From positions 826,001 to 890,000 of the forward strand of contig OU744737.1 of NCBI GenBank assembly GCA_916613615.1: a stretch of 64,000 nt of DNA, given 5' to 3'. Within the stretch, counting starts at the first letter, position 1. Each line of letters starts with the position of its first letter. The notes below the pieces were generated by a model. That model was not told the DNA's origin and did no database searches. It saw nothing but the letters and a program-made list of their open reading frames with translations. Below are positions 47,101-57,517 of this stretch, piece by piece. Source of the DNA: Steromphala cineraria (Eukaryota > Mollusca > Gastropoda > Trochida > Trochidae). Made by a program: the position numbers and the translations under genes.

Positions 47101-49460
47101 CAAAGTCAAGGTCAAGAGGCAAAAAATTATCACCTGACCTGAAAGGCCTTATCATGGTATATACACATGCACAATATCAAAGGTCTACCCCTAAGCAATA
47201 AAATGTTATGAGCTAGTTAGAAAAATTCGAAAAGTGCTATTTGCACCAAGGTCAAGGTCAAGAGGTCACAAAATATGACCTGACCCGAAAGACCTTATCA
47301 TGGTAGATAATCATGTAAAATATCAAAGGTCTACCCCTAAGCAATCAAAAGTTATGAGCAAGTTAACAAATTTCGAAAAGTGCTATCTGCACAAAGGTCA
47401 AGGTCAAGAGGTCACAAATTATGACCTGACCTGAAAGGCCTCATCATGGTAGATAATCATGTAAAAGATCAAAGGTCTACCCCTAAGCAATCAAAAGTTA
47501 TGAGCAAATTTAAGAATTTCGAAAAATGCTATCTGCACCAAGGTCAAGGTCAAGAGGCAAAAAATTATCAACTGACCTTAAAGGCCTTTTCATGGTATAT
47601 ACAAATGCAAAATATCAAAGGTCTACCAATAAAAAGTTATGAGCAAGTTAAAAAAATTCGAAAAGTGCTAATTGCACCAAGGTCAAGGTCAAGAGGCAAA
47701 ACATTATCACCTGACCTGAAAGGCCTTATCATGGTAGATACTCATGCAAAATATCAAAGGTCTACCCCTAAGCAATAAAAAGTTATGAGCTAGTTAGAAA
47801 AATTCGAAAAGTGCTATCTGCACCAAGGTCAAGGTCAAGAGGTCACAAATTATGACCTGACCCGAAAGGCCTTATCATGGTAGATAATCATGCAAAATAT
47901 CAAAGGTCTACCCCTAAGCAATAAAAAGTTATGAGCTAGTTAGAAAAATTCGAAAAGTGCTATCTGCACCAAGGTCAAGGTCAAGAGGTAAAAAATTATC
48001 ACCTGACCCGAAAGGCCTTATCATGGTAGATAATCATGTAAAATATCAAAGGTCTAACCCTAAGCAATCAAAAGTTATGAGCAAGTTTAAAAATTTCGAA
48101 AAGTGCTATCTGCACCAATGTCAAGGTCAAGAGTTCACAAATTATGACCTGACCTGAAAGCCCTTATCATGGTAGATAATCATGTAAAATATCAAAGGTC
48201 TAACCCTAAGCAATCAAAAGTTATGAGCAAGTTTAAAAATTTCGAAAAGTGCTATCTGCATCAAGGTCAAGGTCAAGAGGCATAAATTATCACCTGACCT
48301 GAAAGGCCTTATCATGGTATATCATATGCAAAATATCAAAGGTCTACCAATCAAAAGTTATGAGCAAGTTAAAAAATTTCGAAAAGTGCTAATTGCACCA
48401 AAGTCAAGGTCAAGAGGCAAAAAATTATCACCTGACCTGAAAGGCCTTATCATGGTATATACACATGCACAATATCAAAGGTCTACCCCTAAGCAATAAA
48501 GGGGCTAGTTAGAAAAATTCGAAAAGTGCTATTTGCACCAAGGTCAAGGTGACCAGGTCACAACATATGACCTGACCCGAAAGACCTTATCATGGTAGAT
48601 AATCATGTAAAATATCAAAGGTCTACCCCTAAGCAATCAAAAGTTATGAGCAAGTTAACAAATTTCGAAAAGTGCTATCTGCACAAAGGTCAAGGTCAAG
48701 AGGTCACAAATTATGACCTGACCTGAAAGGCCTCATCATGGTAGATAATCATGTAAAAGATCAAAGGTCTACCCCTAAGCAATCAAAATTATGAGCAAAT
48801 TTAAAGATTTCGAAAAATGCTATCTGCACCAAGGTCAAGGTCAAGAGGCAAAAAATTATCAACTGACCTTAAAGGCCTTTTCATGGTATATACAAATGCA
48901 AAATATCAAAGGTCTAGCAATAAAAAGTTATGAGCAAGTTAAAAAATTTCGAAAAGTGCTAATTGCACCAAGGTCAAGGTCAAGAGGCAAAAAATTATCA
49001 CCTGACCTGAAAGGCCTTATCATGGTAGATACTCATGCAAAATATCAAAGGTCTACCCCTAAGCAATAAAAAGTTATGAGCTAGTTAGAAAAATTCGAAA
49101 AGTGCTATCTGCACCAAGGTCAAGGTCAAGAGGTAAAAAATTATCACCTGACCCGAAATGCCTTATCATGGTAGATACTCATGTAAAATATCAAAGGTCT
49201 ACCCCTAAGCAATCAAAAGTTATGAGCAAGTTTTAAAATTTCGAAAAGTGCTATCTGCACCAAGGTCAAGGTCAAGAGGTCACAAATTATGACATGACCT
49301 GATAGGCCTCATCATGATAGATTCACATGTGTAATATCAAATGTAGACCTCTGAGCAATCAAAAGTTATGAGCAAGGTTATATTTTTAGACAGACAGACA
49401 GACTGACAGACAGACAGGACAAATACAATGCAACCACAGAATCTCTGATTTCAGTGTATA
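44165..49460 (+). mobile_element. Family F tandem-core array (~5.2 kb)
   Basis: About 36 units of 144-147 bases contain CCAAGGTCAAGGTCAAGAGG, TGACCTGACCTGAAAGGCC, TATCATGGTAGATAATCATG and CCCCTAAGCAATCAAAAG. A possible 5' hairpin CAACTAC-A-GTAGTTG lies near 44171-44185. The right end has an ACAG array (49387-49420) and AGAATC-TCT-GATT, which looks like a decayed form of the family C hairpin GGAATC-TCC-GATTC. Core words are also related to family C. Higher-order repeats of 869 and 1298 bases are visible. Repeated 60-110 codon frames are by-products. Confidence 0.75.
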
Positions 49461-50030
49461 CAAATGTAAGTAAAATGTGACTTCAATCGTTTTGGGTAAA
49501 TAATAAAGGGATCCTATCTCATTAAAGTGAGAACAAACATGCCACTGATTCCTATGATAGCTTTTGAATTTGTTGTATGCTGGGCAGAGGAAATGACAAA
49601 TACAATTAATCCCTTTAGAATGAATCAACCCTGTCAAATTCTAAGCACATTGCTTCACTTTTTGTACTGCCCCTAAGATATCAAATGATGGGTGATTTAA
49701 AGGATAAATGGAATTTGCCCATGTATCCAGTCTCATTAAAATAAGGTCAAACTTTTCACTGATACCATGTTGAGGTTATTGTATTGTCCCTAGGAGTTCA
49801 ATGTTGTGTGAGGATTTAAATAGCCCAATCCCCATCAACTCTAATACGTTTGTGTTAGACCAAAGGATAAATGTAGAACTGTAGACTTTGGTGACCAGTT
49901 TGGTCAGATTTTAATGAGATTGAAGGAAGATTAGGACCAACTTTACTAACTGTATAAAGCCCAGTATAACTCAACAAACCTATTCATACACATTTGGAGA
50001 TGCCAAAAAGGGTAGATTTCACATATTAAT
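49461..50030. repeat. Degenerate family H-like repeats
   Basis: TATCTCATTAAAGTGAGAAC (49516) and CAGTCTCATTAAAATAAGG (about 49727) resemble the array at 59.85-62.96 kb. No gene. Confidence 0.4.
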
Positions 50031-50033
50031 TTT

Positions 50034-50053
50034 TAATTTTTAATTAAAAATTA
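50034..50053. other. 20-bp perfect AT palindrome
   Basis: TAATTTTTAATTAAAAATTA equals its own reverse complement. This could be chance in AT-rich DNA. Confidence 0.5.
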
Positions 50054-50231
50054 TTATCCTTTAGTTATCTAAATAAATCTTGTACTGCAATATAGTGAAA
50101 TGTCACACCAAACATACAATAAAGCCGACCAGGTTTAGCATTGTTCAATGTAAACAAACCAATGAACATGTCTTGGGAACTTCCTGTCATTTTCTCTTCC
50201 TTAGTAATATTCATGAGCTTTTCACGTGCAA

Positions 50232-50243
50232 TTTCGCGGGAAA
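50232..50243. promoter_or_regulatory. E2F-like palindrome
   Basis: TTTCGCGGGAAA matches the E2F site. It lies inside the proposed first intron of the minus-strand gene and near a CACGTG at about 50224. Function is inferred from the motif alone. Confidence 0.25.
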
Positions 50244-50414
50244 CCTATCCCTACAATAACAAACAAGTTTGATCCAAAATCGGTAATCATATCCACCATT
50301 TACCACTACCTGATCCTATACAGATATCAGCTGACTATTTTATCAAACCCCCAAGTTAGATGGCTGACATTACGCTGTTGACAAAACCTAAAACACTCGA
50401 GCTGCCATACTCAC

Positions 50415-50516
50415 CTCGTTATGCTGTTTCAATGGCCGGGTCTTGCCTTGGTTCCTCTTGGGAAGACAGGCACCGTTGCAAGAGATATCTCGTGATTTCG
50501 TCTTTGCAAGTCTCAT
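50415..50516 (-). CDS. Candidate first coding exon, minus strand
   Basis: The ATG at 50516-50514 has an in-frame TAA a few codons upstream. The exon reads MRLAKTKSRDISCNGACLPK, then RNQGKTRPLKQHNE, and ends exactly at a consensus donor (AACGAG then GTGAGTATGG), phase 0. The peptide is basic with no membrane segment. The next in-phase candidate is the exon at 41550-41735. The opposite strand is also open over this stretch. The family is not recognised, but the donor match is the strongest argument. Confidence 0.45.
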
Positions 50517-50823
50517 CAAAATACTTGTTTAAAACGCCCTATAACACAATATCTGAATTAATCAATAAACTTCACAAGATTTAGGTTCTTTAAGATTAGC
50601 TCTGAAATTACATTTCCAAAACACCCCATCACTCGGCCAAAACTCTTTCTGAAATGCTGGCACGAGCGCGTGCAAAGATGTCACGTGATCATAAAAAATG
50701 TCACATTCTTTTTCTAACTTATATCAAATCCGCGTACATCTATCAATTCTTTCCTAACTTTTAAAAAGAAGGATTTCCGTCGACCTAGTATGTGTTTTCT
50801 CTGTAAAAAAAAGGTTTGTTACC

Positions 50824-50949
50824 ATGGGAACAGCTAACTTGACCAATGAGGCACCAGTGTCTAAAATCTGGGTCAGCTTGATGGACAGCCCGGATGCACT
50901 AAGCACCGTTGGGTCCTCGAGCGGGTGTGGCGCTTGCCGTTCGTTATAA
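50824..50949 (+). CDS. Short ORF with strong start context, or antisense exon
   Basis: On the + strand, an ATG in ideal context (ACCATGG) opens 41 codons beginning MGTANLTNEAPVSKIWVSLM and ending at TAA. On the minus strand the same bases read ERQAPHPLEDPTVLSASGLS, then IKLTQILDTGASLVKLAVPM, ending at a possible donor (CCCATG then GTAACA). Both look protein-like and they exclude each other. TCACGTGA lies at 50681-50688. I cannot decide which strand is used. Confidence 0.25.
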   Translation: MGTANLTNEAPVSKIWVSLMDSPDALSTVGSSSGCGACRSL

Positions 50950-51559
50950 GTACGCAAGTACCAAAACAATCAGTCACTTCTTGGTAATCAACAAAAATCA
51001 AACAAACTCGGCGGTAGATAAACGTAAGTTTCAGCTATTGCCGTCAAGGTATATTATTTCTTATATATTATTATATCTTTGCTTAAAAAATTTAAAGACA
51101 CCAACCCTCTAAAATTAAAATCAATTAAAAAATCATAATATTCATATACTTCAATTAATGTTTGAGTTCGGCAAATCGAAGTTAAAAGAAAGACAAAGTT
51201 CGAAATTTTAAAGATAAAATATCATGTTTGGGAAAAAGTAAACATTATAATCATCAAAAACAGAACTTTGAATCTTCATAGGTTTCAATGAGGTGAATTG
51301 CATATTCTTAGATCAAGCTATTCAAAGGATTTTTATTTATATTTAAATTGTTAATAAAACAGACCTTATATAAGTTTTGATAATGTAATTCAAATGTTCA
51401 AACGTTAATCATGTATCATTTGGTGGTTATTTAAATTTGTATTAATCCATTACTGCCATCTGCCGTTGTGGGAATTCGTAATTACTATAATAATATAATT
51501 TTTTTGGTCAATTTGATTGAATAAAAGCATATAAAATCGCAATCGCTGTTGTCCTGACT

Positions 51560-51740
51560 GTATCTTATATAGTGAGAACGATGTTTACAAACACAATATT
51601 AGCCCACGCTTTTGTTGTATCAGCCAATGGGAGCAGGAGGTTGCATGCAGAAGTAACACTGGTTCATAGTAAAAACGATTTCAACACAATCTTAGCCCAC
51701 GCTTTTGTTGTGACAGCCAATGAGCGAGCTAGGCGATCGC
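51560..51740 (+). promoter_or_regulatory. Promoter-like region with duplicated CCAAT unit
   Basis: A ~41-base unit (TTAGCCCACGCTTTTGTTGT...CAGCCAATG) occurs at 51592-51632 and again at 51685-51725, 93 bases apart. Each copy has a CCAAT box (51624-51628 and 51717-51721). TTATATAG lies just before at about 51565. The candidate start codon follows 20 bases later, which is close for a CCAAT box, so the true 5' end may differ. Confidence 0.4.
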
Positions 51741-51791
51741 ATGTATGGGGTCGCCTGTTCTGAGGCATTGTCGTCTTTTATTTATTTGGAG
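51741..51791 (+). CDS. Candidate first exon, + strand (17 codons)
   Basis: The ATG at 51741 begins MYGVACSEALSSFIYLE and runs to a donor (TTGGAG then GTAAATA at 51792) in phase 0. It could be the start of the + strand gene at 57.5 kb, but the phases do not join directly, so at least one more exon would be needed. Evidence is limited to position, promoter-like motifs and donor. Confidence 0.25.
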
Positions 51792-52600
51792 GTAAATACT
51801 TTGTTTTAAAACTTAAATAAATAGTGGAAAACTTTAAAATTATTTCATAACATGATTTGCTTTTTGTTAGCTTTTCCCGCTTAGAGGAAATGCGTTTTTT
51901 AAAGTTCCAAACATCAACATGTCAGCCATCGCTGTTTGAGAGGCATTTTAGAAGTTTTTAAAAGTTGGTTATAACGAGACAACGAGTTTATGGATGATCA
52001 ACATCTTCATTGTGGAAATAAGGGATGTTTCCGGTATAGATCCATATATCGTTTTCAAGCATGTTGTCTGCAATACAAAAAAAGTTGACCATCCATAGAA
52101 TTTCTTGCATTCTTGATTTCAAGATTCATTAATACATAATATTAAAATTAGTGTCTCTAGCCTTGTAATTTTATTGTTCTAGTTCATTATTTTAATTCCC
52201 CTGTTTTGAACATTTAATGAATGTATTTTGCAACTTAGAGGAGGAACTTTCTTTTTACCGATAGTTTATATATTTTATTTCAAATCAAGCTTGAAAATAT
52301 ACAGTCGAGAGATTTTTATAAAACTTTTTCAGCACAATATTGATTTATCAAGAAAGTTAGAGGGAAAATGCGGAAATATAGAATAAGAAACGATTTTAAA
52401 AATTGATCAAAAGTAGTTAGCTCTTTCTTGTACAAAGAGAGTTTCAATATCCAAAAAGAGTTTGTTAAACTTTGATCAAAAGTATAAATTATTCGGCACC
52501 GTCCCCTTGGAATTCGTTGCTGTCACCCGGGATTTTTCAATAACTTACCGTATTTCAAAAAAGGGGATAGAGGGGTTGATGTGTGTACAATTTGAATGAA
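51792..52600. other. Spacer (possible intron)
   Basis: AT-rich, with no supported exon or repeat. Confidence 0.4.
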
Positions 52601-52609
52601 CGAGGAATA

Positions 52610-54905
52610 CATACAGTCAGTTATTCTAGAAATATTTTGATTTAAGCGAGAGATGTCGCATCCCTTGTCGCTATTTTATTTATGAGTGCACATATGCAAA
52701 TTAAACATGGCAGTAAAGACAATTCTCTCCTCAATACATTGGTAAAATAATTTCAGAAATATATGGAATAGTTCGGAAGATATCAAGCCCGTAATAATAG
52801 TATGTACAGTCAGATATTCTAGAAATATTTTGATTTTTGGGACAGATGTCGCATCCCTCGTCGCTACTTTATTTATGAGTGCACATATGCAAATTATACA
52901 TGACAGTAAAGACAATGCTCCCCTCAATACATTGGTGAAATAATTTCAGAAATAAAAGGAACAGTTCGGAAGAGATCAAGCCTGTAATAAGAGTATTTAC
53001 AGTCAGTTATTCTAGAAATATTTTGATTTTTGCCACAGATGTCGCATCCTTCGTTGCTACTTTATTCATGAGTGCACATGTGCAAATTATACATGGCAGT
53101 AAAGACAATGCTCCCCTCAATACATTGGTGAAATAATTTCAGAAATATATGGAATAGTTCGGAAGATATCAAGCCCGTAATAAGAGTTCATACAGTCAGT
53201 TATTCTAGAAATATTTTGATTTTTACCACAGATGTCGCATCCTTCGTTGCTACTTTATTTATGAGTGCACATGTGCAAATTAAACATGGCAGTAAAGACA
53301 ATTCTCTCCTCAATACATTGGTAAAATAATTTCAGAAATATATGGAATGGTTCGGAAGATATCAAGACCGTAATAAGAGTATATACAGTCAGATATTCTA
53401 GAAATATTTTGATTTTTGGGACAGATGTCGCATCCCTCGTCGCTACTTTATTTATGAGTGCACATATGCAAATTATACATGGCAGTAAAGACAATTCTCC
53501 CCTCAATACATTGGTGAAATAATTTCAGAAATATATGGAATAGTTCGGAAGATATCAAGCCCGTAATAAGAGTATATACAGTCAGTTATTCTAGAAATAT
53601 TTTGATTTTTGCCACAGATGTCGCATCCTTCGTTGCTACTTTATTCATGAGTGCACATGTGCAAATTATACATGGCAGTAAAGACAATGCTCCCCTCAAT
53701 ACATTGGTGAAATAATTTCAGAAATATATGGAATAGTTCGGCGGATATCAAGCCCGTAATAAGAGTTCATACAGTCAGTTATTCTAGAAATATTTTGATT
53801 TTTACCACAGATGTCGCATCCTTCGTTGCTACTTTATTTATGAGTGCACATGTGCAAATTAAACATGGCAGTAAAGACAATTCTCTCCTCAATACATTGG
53901 TAAAATAATTTAAGAAATTAATGGAAAGGTTCGGAAGATATCAAGCCCGTAATAAGAGTATATACAGTCAGATATTCTAGAAATATTTTGATTTTTGGGA
54001 CAGATGTCGCATCCTTCGTCGCTACTTTATTTATGAGTGCACATATGCAAATTATACATGGCAGTAAAGACAATTCTCCCCTCAATACATTGGTGAAATA
54101 ATTTCAGAAATATATGGAATAGTTCGGAAGATATCAAGCCCGTAATAAGAGTATATACAGTCAGTTATTCTAGAAATATTTTGATTTTTGCCACAGATGT
54201 CGCATCCTTCGTTGCTACTTTATTCATGAGTGCACATATGCAAATTATACATGGCAGTAAAGACAATGCTCCCCTCAATACATGGGTGAAATAATTTCAG
54301 AAATATATGGAATAGTTCGGAAGATATCAAGCCCGTAATAATAGTATATACAGTCAGTTATTCTAGAAATATTTTGATTTATGGGACAGATGTCGCATCC
54401 CTCGTCGCTACTTTATTTATGAGTGCACATGTGCAAATTATACATTGCAGTAAAGACAATTCTCCCCTCAATACATTGGTGAAATAATTTCAGAAATATA
54501 TGGAATAGTTCGGAAGATATCAAGCCCGTAATAAGAGTATATACAGTCAGTTATTCTAGAAATATTTTGATTTTTGCCACAGATGTCGCATCCTTCGTTG
54601 CTACTTTATTCATGAGTGCACATGTGCAAATTAAACATGGCAGTCAAGATAATTCTCTCCTCAATACATTGGTAAACAAATTTAAGAAATTAATGGAAAG
54701 GTTCGGAAGATATCAAGCCCGTAATAAGAGTATATACAGTCAGATATTCTAGAAATATTTTGATTTTTGGGACAGATGTCGCATCCCTCGTCGCTACTTT
54801 ATTTATGAGTGCACATATGCAAATTATACATGGCAGTAAAGACAATGCTCCCCTCAATACATTGGTGAAATAATTTCAGAAATATATGGAATGGTTCGGA
54901 AGCTA
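52610..54905 (+). repeat. 193-bp satellite (family G), 12 units
   Basis: AGATGTCGCATCC recurs about every 193 bases from 52652 to 54776. Unit variants TTTTTGGGACAGATG and TTTTTGCCACAGATG alternate in a trimer pattern with a 579-base higher-order period (for example 53417 and 53996). No terminal sequences, microsatellite or hairpin like those of families A-E are seen. Matching minus-strand frames 579 bases apart are by-products. Confidence 0.92.
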
Positions 54906-55182
54906 GGCCCATATAGAAATAGTGTGCACACAGTAGTACAGGCGTGTATATATGTCCAGTGTTTGAAAATTTAGCAGAAGTTCTGCATTACTCAATAATT
55001 TTGCTCTCTCGCAAGACGTTGGTTGCACCAATCCTAATCACGGGCTAGTATAAGCCTCCCTGTTGTGTGTCCAATGTGAAATGAGATCCGGTTTAAATAT
55101 GTATACAGCATAATATGTTTTAAAAAGGACAACTATAGAGTTTATTGTAGGTAGATGCATAGAAAGACCCCCCGTAACCCCA
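54906..55182. other. Spacer
   Basis: No supported feature. Confidence 0.4.
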
Positions 55183-55213
55183 TCACCCCCCCCCCCCCCC
55201 CCCCGCCCCCCCT
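55183..55213 (-). repeat. Poly-C tract (poly-G on the minus strand)
   Basis: About 26 C with one G. The minus strand could form a G-quadruplex. Length is likely unreliable in sequencing. Confidence 0.85.
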
Positions 55214-55389
55214 TCCTCCCTCCAAAAAGCGCAAACAGAGCATGGGTAGATTCATGGAACGGACGTGAACCCCATACAAAAAACCCAACTCCTAACCCCC
55301 GACCGCTAGCCTCTACTCCCCTACTCTAACAAGGTCACATCACGAGCCAGGGGTACGTTCGTAACAACCCCAACTGATACTACTTCTAC

Positions 55390-55435
55390 TACTAATAATA
55401 ATAATAATAATAATAATAGTAATAATAATAATAAT

Positions 55436-55502
<67 letters not shown>

Positions 55503-55535
55503 TTTAAAAAATAAATAATAATAATAAATAATAAA
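55390..55535 (+). repeat. (AAT)n microsatellite
   Basis: About 140 bases of AAT units with a few interruptions. The minus-strand poly-Leu/Ile frame across it is not a gene. Confidence 0.95.
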
Positions 55536-55539
55536 AAAG

Positions 55540-55890
55540 CCTTCAAATTCGGCAAGCTACAGATCAATACAAGCAATTAATTATCTAAGACAGTTTAACT
55601 AAATCATTTCAGAGAACAGCCGTTTTGAATAAGCTATATATATCACCATTTTGTGCCCAAAAAATTCATATTTCAGTGATCAACGTGTGGAACAAACAAT
55701 GCTAAAAGTACGAGCGGTTCTGTGAAGGAATGAATTAAGATTTTCCGTCTTAAAATTTAATGCCAGTTGTGAACGAAATTGAGTGTGTCTACATTAAGAA
55801 ATATAGATCTAGTGATTTACACATGACCAGTATTTTTTACTGCAGAGTGGAGGAATGCGAGCGTTGAAAATAATAATATTCATAACTAAC
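55540..55890. other. Spacer
   Basis: No supported feature. Confidence 0.4.
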
Positions 55891-57185
55891 AAGATGTGTT
55901 TGTGAAACACGAATGCCCCCGGGTGCATCCTGCTCGCTGTGTCAAGGTCAAGGTCACAAGGTCAAATGTCATGGTGTCATCTGAAAGGTCTCATCACAAG
56001 GGATCCATATGTCAAGTATCAAAGAGCTAGCTCTGACCAATCAAAAGTTATGACCAAGGTTAAAGTTTTTGTGGACAAACGGACGGACGGACGGAAAAGG
56101 TCAAATATCATGGTGTCATCTGAAAGGTCTCATCACAAGGGATACACATGTCAAGTATCAAAGACCTAGTACTGACAGTATAGAAACTATAGCCAAGGTT
56201 AAAGTTTTCGGAAAAGGCTCGCTGTGTCAAGGTCAAGGTCGCAAGGTCAAATGTCATGGTGTCATCTGAAAGGTCTCATCACAAGGGATCCATATGTCAA
56301 GTATCAAAGAGCTAGCTCTGACCAATCAAAAGTTATGACCAAGGTTAAAGTTTAAAATGCTCGCTGTGTCAAGATCAAGGTCACAAGGTCAAATGTCATG
56401 GTGTCATCTGAAAGGTCTCATCACAAGGGATCCATATGTCAAGTATCAAAGAGCTAGCTCTGACCAATCAAAAGTTATGACCAAGGTTAAAGTTTTTGTG
56501 GACTAACGGACAGACGGACGGACGGACGGAAAAGGTCAAATATCATGGTGTCATCTGAAAGGTCTCATCACAAGGGACACACATGTCAAGTATCAAAGAC
56601 CTAGCACTGACAGTATAGAAACTATAGCCAAGGTTAAAGTTTTCGGAAAAGGCTCGCTGTGTCAAGGTCAAGGTCACAAGGTCAAATGTCATGGTGTCAT
56701 CTGAAAGGTCTCATCACAAGGGATCCATATGTCAAGTATCAAAGAGCTAGCTCTGACCAATCTAAAGTTATGACCAAGGTTAAAGTTTGTGTGGACAAAC
56801 GGACAGACGGACGTCAAGGTCACAAGGTCAAATATCATGGTGTCATCTGAAAGGTCTCATCACAAGGGATACACATGTCAAGTATCAAAGACCTAGCACT
56901 GACAGTATAGAAACTATAGCCAAGGTTAAAGTTTTCGGAAAATGCTCGCTGTGTCAAGGTCAAGGTCACAAGGTCAAATGTCATGGTGTCATTTGAAAGG
57001 TCTCATCACAAGGGATCCATATTTCAAGTATCAAAGACCTAGCTCTGACCAATCAAAAGTTATGACCAAGGTTAAAGTTTTTGTGGACAAACGGACAGAC
57101 GGACAGACAGACAGACAGACAGACGGACAGACGGACAGGTGAAAAACAATATACCCCCGGAATCTCCGATTCGGGGGCATAAAAA
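55891..57185 (+). mobile_element. Family C tandem-core element, complete
   Basis: 5' hairpin GTGTTT-GTG-AAACAC (55896-55910), then ATGCCCCCG (55913-55921). About eight cores of 140-146 bases contain TCAAGGTCAAGGTCAC, TCATCTGAAAGGTCTCATC and GACCAATCAAAAGTTATGAC. ACGG/ACAG runs follow the core at about 56081-56095, 56508-56530, 56800-56813 and 57090-57137. The inner copies show that core plus microsatellite was duplicated together. The 3' hairpin CCCCCGGAATC, TCC, GATTCGGGGG (57154-57177) contains CGGGGGCAT (57172-57180), the exact inverted complement of the 5' motif, and ends CATAAAAA. Confidence 0.85.
57154..57177 (+). other. 3' terminal hairpin of family C
   Basis: Ten base pairs with one bulged G and a three-base loop. 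The outer arm pairs equally well with the 5' subterminal motif. Confidence 0.8.
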
Positions 57186-57517
57186 TAATGTTAAATTGCA
57201 GTAGAAATGTTATAGACAAAGCCCTCTCTGAAAAAAGGGGAAATCTATTATTTGTGAAACTTTGAAATTATTGGCACCATTTAGTGCAGAGCCGATCTTC
57301 ATGTTTCACTGTTTCAAGTTGAACCCGCCCAGCCACTGGCAGCCAGTGTTGACGGACAGAGCGACGAACGGACGTGGGTGACTTAGTGCAAGGGACCAAA
57401 CTTTGATTTCTGCCTGGATATGAAGTGGCCGTTATGGAGATAAAGATCTACAAGATGACCATTCAAGAGGGACGTGTACTGTCGATTATTGGAAGGATAT
57501 TCTCTACTGATTTCAAG
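57186..57517. other. Spacer upstream of the best-supported exons
   Basis: G+C rises from about 57290. A longer open frame starting near 57425 runs through the first exon in a different frame, with a poorer codon pattern. GACGGACAGAGCGACGAACGG (a decayed ACGG stretch) lies near 57350. Confidence 0.4.

Noticed and set aside
45279..49069. Repeated 60-110 codon frames in family F
   Set aside because: Each lies in the same tandem unit and starts or stops at unit boundaries; no splice or start support.
52610..54905. CRISPR-like regularly spaced repeats
   Set aside because: Units are tandem with no unique spacers, in eukaryotic-style DNA; satellite is the right class.
55340..55576. Minus-strand poly-Leu/Ile frame
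   Set aside because: Translation of the (AAT)n microsatellite.
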